Of a DNA stretch of 64,000 nucleotides, positions 17,452 to 26,772 are shown in pieces. The stretch spans positions 1 through 64,000 of the forward strand of contig JABSPK010000013.1 in the NCBI GenBank assembly GCA_013214065.1, written 5' to 3'. The first letter of the stretch is position 1. The number at the start of each line of letters is the position of its first letter. This stretch comes from Flavobacteriaceae bacterium. Its GTDB lineage: Bacteria > Bacteroidota > Bacteroidia > Flavobacteriales > Flavobacteriaceae. Below the pieces are notes generated by a model. That model was given only the letters and a program-made list of their open reading frames with translations. It had not been told where the DNA came from and ran no database searches. The translations under genes and the position numbers were made by a program.

Positions 17452-19993
17452 ATTGTGCTTCCTTGCGAAGGACCTCCAAGGGCGTACTCCGAAGGACCGT
17501 TCTGCTATTCAGCAGTCCAATGCCCAAAACCATCATCATGATACCCGGTAGCACGACCCCAAAGGGGATCCACGACGGCACGAACTCGCTTTCAAAAACG
17601 AACCGGGCCAATAGGAAACTCCCTAAGAGGGACAAGGTGATGCCGATACCCGCGCCCAAAAAGCCGAGGTAGAGGTATTCCAAAGCGGTAATACGCAAAA
17701 TCTGCTCGGATTTCGCTCCCAAAGTACGCAGCAACACGCTTTCCTTAATCCGTTGGTATTTGCTATTGCGCACCGATCCAATCAATACGATGATCCCGGT
17801 GAGGATACTGAAAAACGCCATGAAATTGATGACCCAGGCGATTTTATTCAGAATGTCTTCGATAACGGTCAGTACCTGACGCAAATCGATAATGGAAACC
17901 GTAGGAAACCGACGTACCAAATTCCGCTGTAATCGGGCCGAACTTGCCACGTCATCGACCTTGGTCGTCAACACATGGAATTGTGGGGCGTCTTCAAGGA
18001 TATCTTTAGGGAACACGATCGAAAAATTGATCTGCATCCTGGCCCAGTCCACTGATCTAATATGGGCCACCACCGTTTCCATCAATACCCCTTGCACATT
18101 GAAAATTATGCGATCGCCGAGGCCGACCTCGGCATCCCGGGCCACATTATCGGCCAAGGAGATAGGAATCGGTGCCCCCAGTTCGCTTTTTTCGGGCCAG
18201 TTGCCTTCCAATGTCGTTTCCGAAACCACCATGGAATCGCGATAGGTTACACGGAACTCATGATGTAAGATCCAATTGTTCACCGTGGCGGTACTATCCA
18301 AAATCAACTCCCGAACAGGCCGGTCTTTGATTTGTTGCATCCGCATGGTTACGATCGGGATGTTGCTTAGTACCGGTAAGCCCGCATCACTGATACTAGC
18401 GGCCGCGGCTTCCCGTTCTTCGGTCTGCACATCCATCAATACCAAATTCGGCGCATCATCGGTACTGCCCAAGGACGTTCGGGCCAGCAAAACATCACGG
18501 GTAAAATACAGCGTGCTGATGAGGAAGGCCCCGACCCCAATAGCTAAAATAAGGACGGTGGTCTGATTGTTCGGACGAAATAGATTCAATAGACTCTGAC
18601 GGGCGATGAATCCCCAAGAAGACGGAAAAAAACGTTTTACCATTCGCATGAACCCTATGGCCATAGCCCCTAAAATCGCAAAGACCACTAAAATGGCCAG
18701 CACGAAAAAGAAGGCATTTCGGGCGTTGCCCAACAACCAATACGAAAACGCGAATACAAAAGCGACAATACCTAAAAATACCAATATCCTGGCCTTGCGT
18801 GACTTGACCATGCGCCCCTCGTCTAGACGCAATACCTGTAAGGGTGAAACGTACCAAGTACCCAAAAGTGGGGTCAAGGCGAAAAGAATGGACATGACGA
18901 TCCCCAAGACCAAACCGATCAGAATGGCGTTCGGAGCCAACGTAATGACGACTTCAAAGGGCAAAAAGTTCTGCAACAAATAGGGAAAGGACTGCTGTAA
19001 TAGCAATCCCGCCAAAACCCCTAATACGCCGCCGATCAAACCCATTCCTGCAATTTGGATCAGATAGATCAAAAAGGTTTGACGGCGGGTGGCACCAATA
19101 CACTTCAAAACGGCCACCGAACGAAGTTTCTCACGGATATAGATATGAACCGAACTGGCAATACCCACACATCCCAGCAACAATGCGATAAACGCGACCA
19201 GGTTGAGGAATTTCCCGAAATTATCATAGCTTCTACCGAGACGCTGACCGGTCGATAAATGCGTATCGAGGTCGGCATTTTCCACATCGAGCATGGGATC
19301 GACAACGGCATCCAGTTCTTCTAGGTCTTGTCCGGGTTCGGCAATGAAGTAAAAATCATAGCCCACCCGACTTCCGGTTTGAATCAATCCAGTAGCCGAA
19401 ACGGCAGCATAGGGTACGAACACCGGTGGGGCGATCGAAGCGCCGACACCTCCGGTATCCGGTGCCGATAGCAATTTACCCACAATGGGGAACATCTTGT
19501 TTCCGATTTTGATCGAATCGCCTAGTGCTACTTCGAATTGCAACATCAACGTGGCATCGACCAAGGCCCCGCCTTCTTGTTGATATACCTCAGCGGCGGT
19601 TTTGGGTTCCGTCTCCAATTCGCCATAAAATGGAAAGCCCCCTTCGATACCCTTGACCCCGATCAATCGGGCATCCCCGGTCTTGGGGAAGAGTCCCATC
19701 GAAGGAAAACCCACTGCCTTGGCATCGGCCCCACCTAAGGAGTCGATGATTGCCAATACCTTTTCATTGGGTGGCTGATTACTATCGATCAGGTAATCGG
19801 CTCCCATCAAGGCTTTCGACTGTAAGGCGATATTTTCTTTAAGATTGGTGCTAAAGGATTGGATACTGACCACGGCGGCAATCCCTAGAATAATCGATGC
19901 CATGAACAGAAGCAACCGCTTGAGGCTTGCCCTACCGTCACGCCACGCCATTTGAAACAGCCATTTCATACCGGCTTTTTGCATAGGTTCCAT
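17450..19993 (-). CDS. ABC transporter permease (FtsX/YbbP type)
   Basis: The 847-residue protein has the double FtsX layout: an N-terminal TM helix after MKWLFQMAWRDGRASLKRLLLF, a large periplasmic MacB-like domain (about 50-240), three TM helices with YIREKLRSVAVLKCIGATRRQTF (about 285-310), a central pair of TM segments, a second periplasmic domain, and a second FtsX block with KESVLLRTLGAKSEQILRI near the end. This two-domain architecture is that of E. coli YbbP. The gene begins seven bases after the ATPase gene stops, so they form an operon. It is divergent from a TesA-like esterase, as in E. coli. Role inferred: lipid or lysophospholipid-related mechanotransmission or export. Confidence 0.88.
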   Translation of the reverse strand: MEPMQKAGMKWLFQMAWRDGRASLKRLLLFMASIILGIAAVVSIQSFSTNLKENIALQSKALMGADYLIDSNQPPNEKVLAIIDSLGGADAKAVGFPSMGLFPKTGDARLIGVKGIEGGFPFYGELETEPKTAAEVYQQEGGALVDATLMLQFEVALGDSIKIGNKMFPIVGKLLSAPDTGGVGASIAPPVFVPYAAVSATGLIQTGSRVGYDFYFIAEPGQDLEELDAVVDPMLDVENADLDTHLSTGQRLGRSYDNFGKFLNLVAFIALLLGCVGIASSVHIYIREKLRSVAVLKCIGATRRQTFLIYLIQIAGMGLIGGVLGVLAGLLLQQSFPYLLQNFLPFEVVITLAPNAILIGLVLGIVMSILFALTPLLGTWYVSPLQVLRLDEGRMVKSRKARILVFLGIVAFVFAFSYWLLGNARNAFFFVLAILVVFAILGAMAIGFMRMVKRFFPSSWGFIARQSLLNLFRPNNQTTVLILAIGVGAFLISTLYFTRDVLLARTSLGSTDDAPNLVLMDVQTEEREAAAASISDAGLPVLSNIPIVTMRMQQIKDRPVRELILDSTATVNNWILHHEFRVTYRDSMVVSETTLEGNWPEKSELGAPIPISLADNVARDAEVGLGDRIIFNVQGVLMETVVAHIRSVDWARMQINFSIVFPKDILEDAPQFHVLTTKVDDVASSARLQRNLVRRFPTVSIIDLRQVLTVIEDILNKIAWVINFMAFFSILTGIIVLIGSVRNSKYQRIKESVLLRTLGAKSEQILRITALEYLYLGFLGAGIGITLSLLGSFLLARFVFESEFVPSWIPFGVVLPGIMMMVLGIGLLNSRTVLRSTPLEVLRKEAQ

Positions 19994-19999
19994 GGGGTA

Positions 20000-20686
20000 T
20001 TATGGGGTTATCGCTTCCGGGGTCAGCACACGACCACCTTTGAGTCGCAAGATGCGTTGTGTCTTACTGGCCAATTCAAGGTCATGGGTAACGATGACCA
20101 AAGTGGTACCGGCTTCCTGATTCAAATCGAACAGCAACTGAACCACTTTCTCGCCGGTTTCCTCGTCTAAATTACCGGTAGGTTCATCGGCAAAAAGAAT
20201 CGATGGGCGGTTTGAAAATGCCCGTGCCAATGCCACTCGTTGTTGCTCACCCCCCGACAATTGTGAAGGGTAATGTTGCATACGGTCACCAAGGCCCACC
20301 TTACCCAATAATTCCCTTGCGGTTTTGGCAGGATCGGCCTTCCCTTGCAATTCCAAAGGCACTGAAACGTTTTCAAGAGCCGTTAAGGTCGGCAGCAATT
20401 GAAAATTTTGAAAAATAAAGCCGACATGCTGGTTGCGTAGGATCGCCCGGCCATCTTCATTCAATGAAGCCAAATCGACACCGCACAATTCGACCGTACC
20501 ACTATCGGCACGATCCAAACCGGCACACAGACCCAATAGGGTGGTCTTCCCACTTCCTGAAGGGCCGACGATCGAAAAAGTCTCCCCGGCCGAAATGGTG
20601 AAAGAAACGTCATCGAGCACGGTCAAGCGCCGTGACCCACTGGTGTAAGTCTTTCCAAGATGGCTGACATTTAATATCTTTGACAT
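20000..20686 (-). CDS. ABC transporter ATP-binding protein (YbbA/LolD type)
   Basis: The 228-residue ATPase has Walker [10 protein letters not shown] (41-49), Q-loop [10 protein letters not shown], signature LSGGEQQR (143-150), Walker B ILFADEP (163-169) and switch His201 (VTHDLELA). Length and motifs fit the MacB/LolD/YbbA subgroup, which energises FtsX-type permeases such as the one encoded immediately downstream. The pair probably drives extraction of a lipid-like substrate from the membrane rather than bulk transport. Divergent from the SGNH esterase gene with a 69 bp intergenic region. Confidence 0.92.
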   Translation of the reverse strand: MSKILNVSHLGKTYTSGSRRLTVLDDVSFTISAGETFSIVGPSGSGKTTLLGLCAGLDRADSGTVELCGVDLASLNEDGRAILRNQHVGFIFQNFQLLPTLTALENVSVPLELQGKADPAKTARELLGKVGLGDRMQHYPSQLSGGEQQRVALARAFSNRPSILFADEPTGNLDEETGEKVVQLLFDLNQEAGTTLVIVTHDLELASKTQRILRLKGGRVLTPEAITP

Positions 20687-20755
20687 AGTCTGTTGTTCCT
20701 AAATTCGAAAGCTGGAAAAATAGGCAAATGATTTCGAATTTCTTAGCCTAAGCCC

Positions 20756-21448
20756 ATGCGTGACCTCTTAAAGTTTCGTTATTTTTTCATCCTTCTGTTC
20801 CTTTCCGCTTGCGGGAATCCCAGTAAAAAGGAAAATGTGTCCGAAACCCCGGAAACCAATGCCAAAGCTGCGGTCGAACCCGAGCAAAACGGGGATAAGG
20901 TGATCCTTTTTTTCGGAGACAGTCTCACGGCCGGCTACGGCATTGAATTGGAAGAGGCTTTTCCTGCTTTGATACAAAACAGAATAGATTCACTAAGACT
21001 CGGTTACACCGTTTTGAATTCGGGATTGAGTGGGGAAACTACTTCGGGCGGACTGAATCGCCTGAACTGGGTATTGAATCAAAAAGTCGATGTCTTTGTT
21101 CTTGAATTGGGGGCCAATGACGGTCTTCGTGGTATTCCGCTCACCGAGACCAAAAGCAATCTTCAAGCCATGATCGATTTGGTGCGTACCAAGAACCCCG
21201 AAACCAAGATCATACTGGCGGGAATGCAGATTCCCCCGAATATGGGACCCGAGTATACCGGGGAGTTCCGCAAACTGTTTCCGGAGTTGGCGGAAGGGAA
21301 CCAAATCGACTTGATCCCATTTTTATTGGATGGGGTGGCGGGCATTCCAGAATTGAATTTGCAAGATGGTATCCATCCGACATCTGAAGGACATCAAATC
21401 GTCAAAGAAACGGTTTGGAAGGTCTTGCAACCCAATTTGACCCGGTAA
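20756..21448 (+). CDS. tesA: SGNH arylesterase / lysophospholipase (TesA-like), lipoprotein
   Basis: The 230-residue enzyme begins with a lipoprotein signal (LFLSACG, Cys19) and a Glu/Ala-rich linker. All four SGNH blocks are present: GDSLTAGYG (Ser56), NSGLSGETT (Gly93), LELGANDGLRG (Asn121) and DGIHPTSEG (Asp204, His207). E. coli TesA is a periplasmic thioesterase/lysophospholipase L1 of the same size class. The divergent position next to ybbA/ybbP-like genes matches the E. coli order, supporting a shared lipid-related job. Differs from E. coli in being lipid-anchored. The AraC gene starts three bases after its stop. Confidence 0.9.
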   Translation: MRDLLKFRYFFILLFLSACGNPSKKENVSETPETNAKAAVEPEQNGDKVILFFGDSLTAGYGIELEEAFPALIQNRIDSLRLGYTVLNSGLSGETTSGGLNRLNWVLNQKVDVFVLELGANDGLRGIPLTETKSNLQAMIDLVRTKNPETKIILAGMQIPPNMGPEYTGEFRKLFPELAEGNQIDLIPFLLDGVAGIPELNLQDGIHPTSEGHQIVKETVWKVLQPNLTR

Positions 21449-21451
21449 CCC

Positions 21452-22333
21452 ATGGACGGGGTCAAAACCTATCATCAAGTCGATCGCCATAACAAAGGGG
21501 CCTTTTTTGGGATTTCGAGTATGGCATCGATTTATGAAAAGCGAAACGGCAAGACCGACGACCCACACCGGCATGATTTCTTCACCCTGCTTTTGGTCAA
21601 GGAAGCACGGGGTACCCACCTTATCGATTTCAGCAGCCACCCCCTTCAAGGCAACAACATTTATTTCATCGGTCCTGGTCAAGTACATCAGGTAATCGAA
21701 GAACACGCTTCAAAAGGGTACTCCATCGTTTTCTCTGAAGATTTTTTGGTACGGAATGCCATTTCAAAACAATTTATCGAGGAACTCAACCTATTCCGCG
21801 AATTCGGTGATTCACCTCCCTTACCCCTATTAGCGGATGATTTGGATCATTTGCTCGGTCTGGCCGAGACCATGCAACAATGGCACCAAACGGAATCGCC
21901 ATGGAAACAGGATGCACTTGGTGCTTTATTAAAATTATTCCTCATCCATTGCCGCTCCTTATGTAGCGTACCCCCTATGCCATCCCAGCTTCAGGAAAAC
22001 GGGCAGACCCTGCTGCGTGATTTCAAGGAATTGGTCGATCAAAAACATGCGAAGTGGCACGCTACCTCGACCTATGCGGAGGCCTTACATGTCACCGCTG
22101 ACCATTTGAACAAAGTAGTGAAGACCTTGACCGGAAAAACCGCGAAATCGCATATTCAAAGTCGGATCATCGTGGCGGCCAAACGAAGGTTGTTCCATAC
22201 CGATCAAAGCTTAAAAGAAATCGGCTATGCCCTGGGTTTCAACGAACCGGCCAACTTCAGCGCATTCTTCAAAAAATGCACCGGTACAGCCCCATCACAC
22301 TTCAAAAGCAGCTTTAGGAACGGAAATTCATAA
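21452..22333 (+). CDS. AraC family transcriptional regulator
   Basis: The 293-residue protein has an N-terminal cupin sensor (DDPHRHDFFTLLLV, LQGNNIYFIGPGQVHQVIEE, about 35-90) and a C-terminal double HTH (AEALHVTADHLNKVVKTLTGKTAKSHIQSRIIVAAKRRLFHTDQS and EIGYALGFNEPANFSAFFKKCTG, about 205-285). It overlaps nothing but follows the esterase gene by three bases, and is followed after 71 bp by a pirin gene. AraC regulators beside pirin are common in this phylum, so regulation of that gene is likely. Confidence 0.9.
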   Translation: MDGVKTYHQVDRHNKGAFFGISSMASIYEKRNGKTDDPHRHDFFTLLLVKEARGTHLIDFSSHPLQGNNIYFIGPGQVHQVIEEHASKGYSIVFSEDFLVRNAISKQFIEELNLFREFGDSPPLPLLADDLDHLLGLAETMQQWHQTESPWKQDALGALLKLFLIHCRSLCSVPPMPSQLQENGQTLLRDFKELVDQKHAKWHATSTYAEALHVTADHLNKVVKTLTGKTAKSHIQSRIIVAAKRRLFHTDQSLKEIGYALGFNEPANFSAFFKKCTGTAPSHFKSSFRNGNS

Positions 22334-22404
22334 GGACCACCCTGATTTTCATATTCCCCGACAAGGGACAATGCCGGAACTTTGTGATATAAAATTTCAA
22401 TATC

Positions 22405-23118
22405 ATGAAAAACGTTATCCATACAGCAGCTAGCAGGGGCCATGCCGATCATGGTTGGTTGCAATCAAAACACAGTTTCAGTTTTGCCGGATACCACGAT
22501 CCGAAGCGCATGAATTTCGGGGTATTGCGGGTACTCAACGATGATACCGTAGCGGGAGGTCAGGGGTTTGGCACCCATCCCCACGACAATATGGAAATCA
22601 TTTCGATCCCACTGGAAGGTGATTTGGAGCACAAAGACAGCATGGGCAATACCGAGGTGATCAAGGAAGGGGACATCCAGGCCATGAGCGCCGGTACCGG
22701 CATTTTCCATAGCGAGTACAACAAGAACGCCGATAGCACGGTCAAATTCCTTCAGATATGGATCTTTCCGAAAACGAAGAACGTGACACCGCGATACGAC
22801 CAACAATCGTTGAGCGCCCTTTCGAAACAAAATGAACTCTATCAAGTGCTTTCTCCAAACGAAGGGGATGCTGGGGTCTGGATCCATCAAGATGCTTGGT
22901 TCCATATGGGCGATTTTCAAGAACGCACCCAAGTCGTATACGCCATGAAAAAACAAGGCAATGGGGTATACGCCTTCGTACTGGAGGGCCAATTCGAAAT
23001 CAATGGGGAAACCATTGAAAAACGCGACGGTATGGGGATATGGGATACGGAAACCCTACACTTGACCAGCGGTCCGAACAGTCGGATCTTGCTTATGGAG
23101 GTCCCTATGCACGTATAG
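22405..23118 (+). CDS. pirin family protein (YhhW-like cupin)
   Basis: The 237-residue bicupin has the metal ligands of the pirin N-terminal domain: HPHDNMEI gives His58 and His60, and GTGIFHSEYN gives His102 and Glu104, almost the numbering of E. coli YhhW (57, 59, 101, 103), whose quercetinase activity is known in vitro. The second cupin is degenerate. Physiological substrate is unknown. Expression is probably governed by the upstream AraC protein. A hairpin terminator follows. Confidence 0.92.
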   Translation: MKNVIHTAASRGHADHGWLQSKHSFSFAGYHDPKRMNFGVLRVLNDDTVAGGQGFGTHPHDNMEIISIPLEGDLEHKDSMGNTEVIKEGDIQAMSAGTGIFHSEYNKNADSTVKFLQIWIFPKTKNVTPRYDQQSLSALSKQNELYQVLSPNEGDAGVWIHQDAWFHMGDFQERTQVVYAMKKQGNGVYAFVLEGQFEINGETIEKRDGMGIWDTETLHLTSGPNSRILLMEVPMHV

Positions 23119-23169
23119 GTCTTTAAAAGAATGGGACTTGATCGCTTCGTAAAAGAATGCAAGCGGTGA

Positions 23170-23193
23170 AAAGGGTGTGAAAGCGCCCTTTTT
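23170..23193 (+). terminator. terminator after the pirin gene
   Basis: AAAGGGTG / CGCCCTTT (8 bp with one G-T pair), 6-base loop, followed by TT. It lies immediately in front of the ECF sigma gene, so that gene needs its own promoter. Confidence 0.6.
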
Positions 23194-23195
23194 CC

Positions 23196-23203
23196 TATTT
23201 TTG
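23196..23203 (+). promoter_or_regulatory. perfect -7 box abutting the ECF sigma start codon
   Basis: TATTTTTG matches TAnnTTTG exactly. Its centre lies about 7 bp before ATG 23207, which would put transcription start at the start codon (a leaderless mRNA). No TTG is found at the usual -33 distance. Confidence 0.4.
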
Positions 23204-23206
23204 GGT

Positions 23207-23737
23207 ATGGATTCGGAAACATTGGTGCAACGATTCAAGAAGGGCGATATTAAGGCCTTCGAGCTGTTGTACGGCCAATATTCCGAAAGTATCCACGGTG
23301 TCATCCATACGATGCTCAAAGACCGTGAACGCGCACAAGAACTATGTCAGGATGTCTTCGTAAAAGCATGGAACAATGCCAGTAGCTATGATGCCGCGAA
23401 GGGGCGTTTTTTTACCTGGCTTTTGAATATCGCTCGAAACACTGCCATAGACGAAATCCGATCAAAGGCCCATCGCGATGCAAAAAAGAACCTCCCGATA
23501 CATTCCTTCGTAGATATCGTTACGGGAGCGGATGCCGATGATCAATTGAAAGATCCCGGTCAGATCAAACAACTAATGGCCGGGCTCAAGCAGAAATGCA
23601 TCGACCTCATCGATCTGTTGTTCTTCAGGGGGTACACCCAGAAAGAAGCTGCAGTTGAATACGATATCCCGGTCGGAACGATAAAAACACGCCTGCGCGC
23701 GTGTATTTCGCAAATCCGTAAAAATAGGGACCGATAA
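23207..23737 (+). CDS. ECF RNA polymerase sigma factor
   Basis: The 176-residue protein starts at ATG 23207 (MDSETLVQRFKKGDIKAFELLYGQYS), the standard ECF N terminus; a GTG at 23177 would lie within the preceding terminator hairpin. Sigma2 (about 10-75, with ERAQELCQDVFVKAWNNASSYDAAKGRFFTWLLNIARN) and sigma4 (about 115-170, with GYTQKEAAVEYDIPVGTIKTRLRACISQIRK) are clear. The RskA-like anti-sigma gene follows after one base, so the two are co-expressed. Signal and regulon are unknown. Confidence 0.93.
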   Translation: MDSETLVQRFKKGDIKAFELLYGQYSESIHGVIHTMLKDRERAQELCQDVFVKAWNNASSYDAAKGRFFTWLLNIARNTAIDEIRSKAHRDAKKNLPIHSFVDIVTGADADDQLKDPGQIKQLMAGLKQKCIDLIDLLFFRGYTQKEAAVEYDIPVGTIKTRLRACISQIRKNRDR

Positions 23738-23738
23738 C

Positions 23739-24527
23739 ATGGATGTTCAAGCGTACATACAATCCGGAATCTTGGAGCTTTACGTCTCCGGCACCTTGAG
23801 TGCCCAAGAAAACCTGGAAGTTGCCCAGCTCGCCAAGGAATATCCTGCCATCCAAGAAGAAATCGAAGCAATTGAAAAAGCCATGGTCGCACTGTCGGCA
23901 GCAGCAGCGCCAAGTACAAGCGACAAGGGTTTTGAGCAAGTAATCGATCAATTGGAACGATCCGAGTCAACCAACACCCGCAAAACCCTACCACTGTGGA
24001 GGAATTACATCGGTTGGGCGGCTGCCGTCATATTTGCGGTAGGCATGGCATGGCTGTACGATCAAAACAACACCTTAAGTTCAGAGTTGGAAAATTCCGG
24101 TATCGAAATGGAGCAGTTGCGCCAGGAGCTATTGGATGCGAAAAGCCAGATCACCGATACCGAGGCCTTTTTGGAAAAGCTGCGTGATCAAGACGTTACC
24201 GTCATCGCGATGGGAGGTCAGACCGTTGCTCCCGAGGCGTACTCAAAGGTCTATTGGAATGCGAAGTCAGAAAAATTATTGGTGGATGCCAACGGCTTGC
24301 CCGAACCGCCTTCGGGATACACCTACCAAGTCTGGTCATTGACTTTGAACCCCCTAACACCAACGAGTATAGGCCTTTTGGCAGATTTTGACAGCAATGG
24401 GGAACGCTTGTTCGAGTTGCCGAATCCCAATGCTTCGGAAGCATTTGGCATCACCTTGGAACCGGAAGGTGGAAGCGCGGTACCGACCTTGACGCAATTG
24501 TATACCCTCGGACAAGTACAACCTTGA
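23739..24527 (+). CDS. anti-sigma factor, RskA-like
   Basis: The 262-residue protein has an N-terminal cytosolic zinc-free anti-sigma domain (MDVQAYIQSGILELYVSGTLSAQENLEV, residues 1-85), one TM helix (YIGWAAAVIFAVGMAWLY, about 89-106), a coiled coil (about 110-150, SELENSGIEMEQLRQELLDAKSQI) and a periplasmic RskA C-terminal domain (VYWNAKSEKLLVDANGLPEPPSGYTYQVW). RskA family proteins sequester the cognate sigma factor until proteolysis. Partner is the ECF factor encoded one base upstream. Confidence 0.9.
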   Translation: MDVQAYIQSGILELYVSGTLSAQENLEVAQLAKEYPAIQEEIEAIEKAMVALSAAAAPSTSDKGFEQVIDQLERSESTNTRKTLPLWRNYIGWAAAVIFAVGMAWLYDQNNTLSSELENSGIEMEQLRQELLDAKSQITDTEAFLEKLRDQDVTVIAMGGQTVAPEAYSKVYWNAKSEKLLVDANGLPEPPSGYTYQVWSLTLNPLTPTSIGLLADFDSNGERLFELPNPNASEAFGITLEPEGGSAVPTLTQLYTLGQVQP

Positions 24528-24569
24528 AAACGAACGGCACTTTGACCAATTTGCAACGACTTCGCTGAC

Positions 24570-25157
24570 ATGACGGCTACGACACTTACTTCCAACACGG
24601 TTTTGCTACTGATCGATATCCAAAAAGGGCTCGATGATTGGTCCTATTATGGAGGAAATCGGAACAATTTGGATGCTGAGCTAAAGGCCGCGCATCTTTT
24701 GGGCATTTGGCGGAAAAAATCTTGGCCTATCATTCATGTGAAGCACAGTTCGACCCACTTGGAATCGCCCTTGCATCCGAGTAATCCTGGGCATGCCATT
24801 AAAGTCGAGGTCGCCCCACTAGCGAATGAACCCGTAATCGACAAAAATGTGAACAGCGCCTTTATCGGAACCGATTTGGAAGCCCGTTTACGGGCGGCAG
24901 GGCAACTTCAATTGGTCATTGTCGGGCTGACCACCAACCACTGTATATCAACTTCAGTGCGAATGGGGGCCAATCTTGGTTTTGAGGTGCTTTTGGTCGC
25001 TGACGCGACGGCCACTTTCGATCGTAAGAACCATTTGGGGGTGTCATACGATGCCGAAACCGTACATCAGACCACATTGGCCAGCCTGCATAACGAATTC
25101 GCAACGGTCATCACCACCGATCAGCTCTTGTTGCTTGCCGATGCCGTTTCGGAATAA
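24570..25157 (+). CDS. isochorismatase-like cysteine hydrolase
   Basis: The 195-residue protein has the catalytic triad of the family: Asp16 (LLLIDIQKG), Lys92 (VIDKNVNSAF) and Cys125 (GLTTNHCIST, where the residue after the usual cis-peptide reads TTN). Members hydrolyse amides such as nicotinamide, N-carbamoyl compounds or isochorismate; the substrate is not decided here. The gene's last 37 bases overlap the end of the convergent glycosyltransferase gene. Confidence 0.88.
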   Translation: MTATTLTSNTVLLLIDIQKGLDDWSYYGGNRNNLDAELKAAHLLGIWRKKSWPIIHVKHSSTHLESPLHPSNPGHAIKVEVAPLANEPVIDKNVNSAFIGTDLEARLRAAGQLQLVIVGLTTNHCISTSVRMGANLGFEVLLVADATATFDRKNHLGVSYDAETVHQTTLASLHNEFATVITTDQLLLLADAVSE

Positions 25158-25849
25158 TGCACATCAAGCAAGGTATCGTGGATCCGCTTCAAGCGGGCCG
25201 GCCGACAACCCAATTTAAACAAGACCACCAAAATCAGATTGGTCGCATTGATACGCAAGTAGCTGTTCTTTTCATACTTCCTTGCGGATACCGTAAGGGC
25301 ATTATCGACAATGGTATAGCGTAAGCCCCGCTTCTTCATTCTTTTGAAGAATTCGAAATCTTCCATGATGACAAAGTTCTCGTCAAAGCCATTAAGCGAG
25401 CGAAAGGCCGAGGCGGTGATGAACAAGCATTGATCGCCCCCACCCGTAAACAAACCATCCGATTTGGTGAACGAGGCGTTTATGTTCAAAAGCGGTGTCG
25501 ATTTATCGAATCGATACGAAAAGAACCCGGCATCATACCCTTGGGCCACAGTGTGTAGAAGATCTTCAAAAAAACCGGATGGGGGCCACACATCCGCATG
25601 CAGAAATGCCAAGATCGAACCCTTTGCCCGTTGGGCGGCCAGGTTCATTTGGCAAGCCCTTCCTTTTCGCCGATCCGTTACCCATAACACCTGGTCACAA
25701 GTCGGTGGTGGATTGGCGACATCGGTCGAAACCCCGGTACTGACGATGACCTCATATTCGAAACCCGCTCCCAATTGCCGTAACCGAGGGAGTAGGCGAT
25801 TGAGGTTTTCACCTTCGTTATGGGCGGGAACGATGACGCTGACCAACAT
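25121..25849 (-). CDS. family 2 glycosyltransferase (TIGR04283-like)
   Basis: The 242-residue enzyme has the GT-A nucleotide-binding start SVIVPAHNEGENLNRLLPRL, the metal motif in GSILAFLHADVWPP (reads HAD in place of the classical DxD region), and GGGDQCLFITASAFRSLNGFDE...MEDFEFFKRMKKRG. This set, and its short length, fit the TIGR04283 group that is sometimes found in arsenosugar gene sets. No radical SAM ArsS-like gene is present in this window, so an arsenosugar link is not supported. The DUF547 gene is divergent. Confidence 0.85.
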   Translation of the reverse strand: MLVSVIVPAHNEGENLNRLLPRLRQLGAGFEYEVIVSTGVSTDVANPPPTCDQVLWVTDRRKGRACQMNLAAQRAKGSILAFLHADVWPPSGFFEDLLHTVAQGYDAGFFSYRFDKSTPLLNINASFTKSDGLFTGGGDQCLFITASAFRSLNGFDENFVIMEDFEFFKRMKKRGLRYTIVDNALTVSARKYEKNSYLRINATNLILVVLFKLGCRPARLKRIHDTLLDVHYSETASASNKS

Positions 25850-25979
25850 GGCTTTTTATTTTACATACGCATAAATTCAGCACAGGTTCGTTCCTTGTTA
25901 TGAAAGGTGATCTTGAGAATCACGACCAAACCTCCTGAAAAAAAATCCGTAGGTACTCTTGAAACTTAAAACAATCGTG

Positions 25980-26768
25980 ATGAAAATACATGTTTTTGCC
26001 GTTTCGGCGGTGCTCTTATTGAGCTGTTGTAAAGTCAAAGAGGCCCCACTGGACAAATCGCCCTCCCCGGTGACCGATTTCAATTCCCTTTCGGAACGTT
26101 TCCTAGAGCGGATCAAGGCAGGTGAAGCTACCCAAGACATCCAACAACAACTGGCCCAGACCACCTTAGATGAATTGGATGCCGCTTTGCAAACCGATGC
26201 CCAACGCTATGCGTTCTGGATCAATGTCTACAATGCGTATATTTTGGCCGTTTTGAAAGAAAATCCCGAATTGTACCAAGATCGCAGGAGCTTTTTCTCA
26301 ACTCCCCAACTGACCATCGCCGGTGAGCAATTGTCGTTCGAGATCTTGGAACACGGCATCCTACGCAAATCACAATGGAGCCTGGGGCTGGGCTATGTAC
26401 GCAAATGGCTACCGGGAAAATTCGAACGAAAACTACGGGTCGACAAAAGGGACTATCGCATCCATTTCGCCTTGAACTGTGGCGCTAAAGATTGCCCACC
26501 AGTGGCAGTCTACACCCCTTCTGAAATCAATAGGCAATTACAACAGGGTTCCGAACGCTATTTAAAGGCTACCACCGATTTCGACAACAGCACCAATGAA
26601 GTGAAGGTAACCGCGCTGTTCAGTTGGTTCCGCGGTGATTTTGGCGGAAAACGGGGTACAAAAAAAATCTTGGAATCCTTCGATCTCATACCAACGACCA
26701 AAGGAATCGATATCGCCTTTAAAAATTACGATTGGACGTTGGATCTGGACAACTTCATCGACCTCTAA
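25980..26768 (+). CDS. DUF547 lipoprotein
   Basis: The 262-residue product starts at ATG 25980 (a TTG seven codons upstream would extend it) and has a lipobox VLLLSCC. The DUF547 domain shows YAFWINVYNAYILAVLKENP, EILEHGILR, and IHFALNCGAKDCPPVAVYTP, then a C-terminal FSWFRGDFGG. The conserved Asn/His/Cys pattern suggests a thiol hydrolase-like fold, but no activity is established. DUF547 genes frequently accompany TIGR04283 glycosyltransferases, as here. Confidence 0.85.
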   Translation: MKIHVFAVSAVLLLSCCKVKEAPLDKSPSPVTDFNSLSERFLERIKAGEATQDIQQQLAQTTLDELDAALQTDAQRYAFWINVYNAYILAVLKENPELYQDRRSFFSTPQLTIAGEQLSFEILEHGILRKSQWSLGLGYVRKWLPGKFERKLRVDKRDYRIHFALNCGAKDCPPVAVYTPSEINRQLQQGSERYLKATTDFDNSTNEVKVTALFSWFRGDFGGKRGTKKILESFDLIPTTKGIDIAFKNYDWTLDLDNFIDL

Positions 26769-26772
26769 AAAA

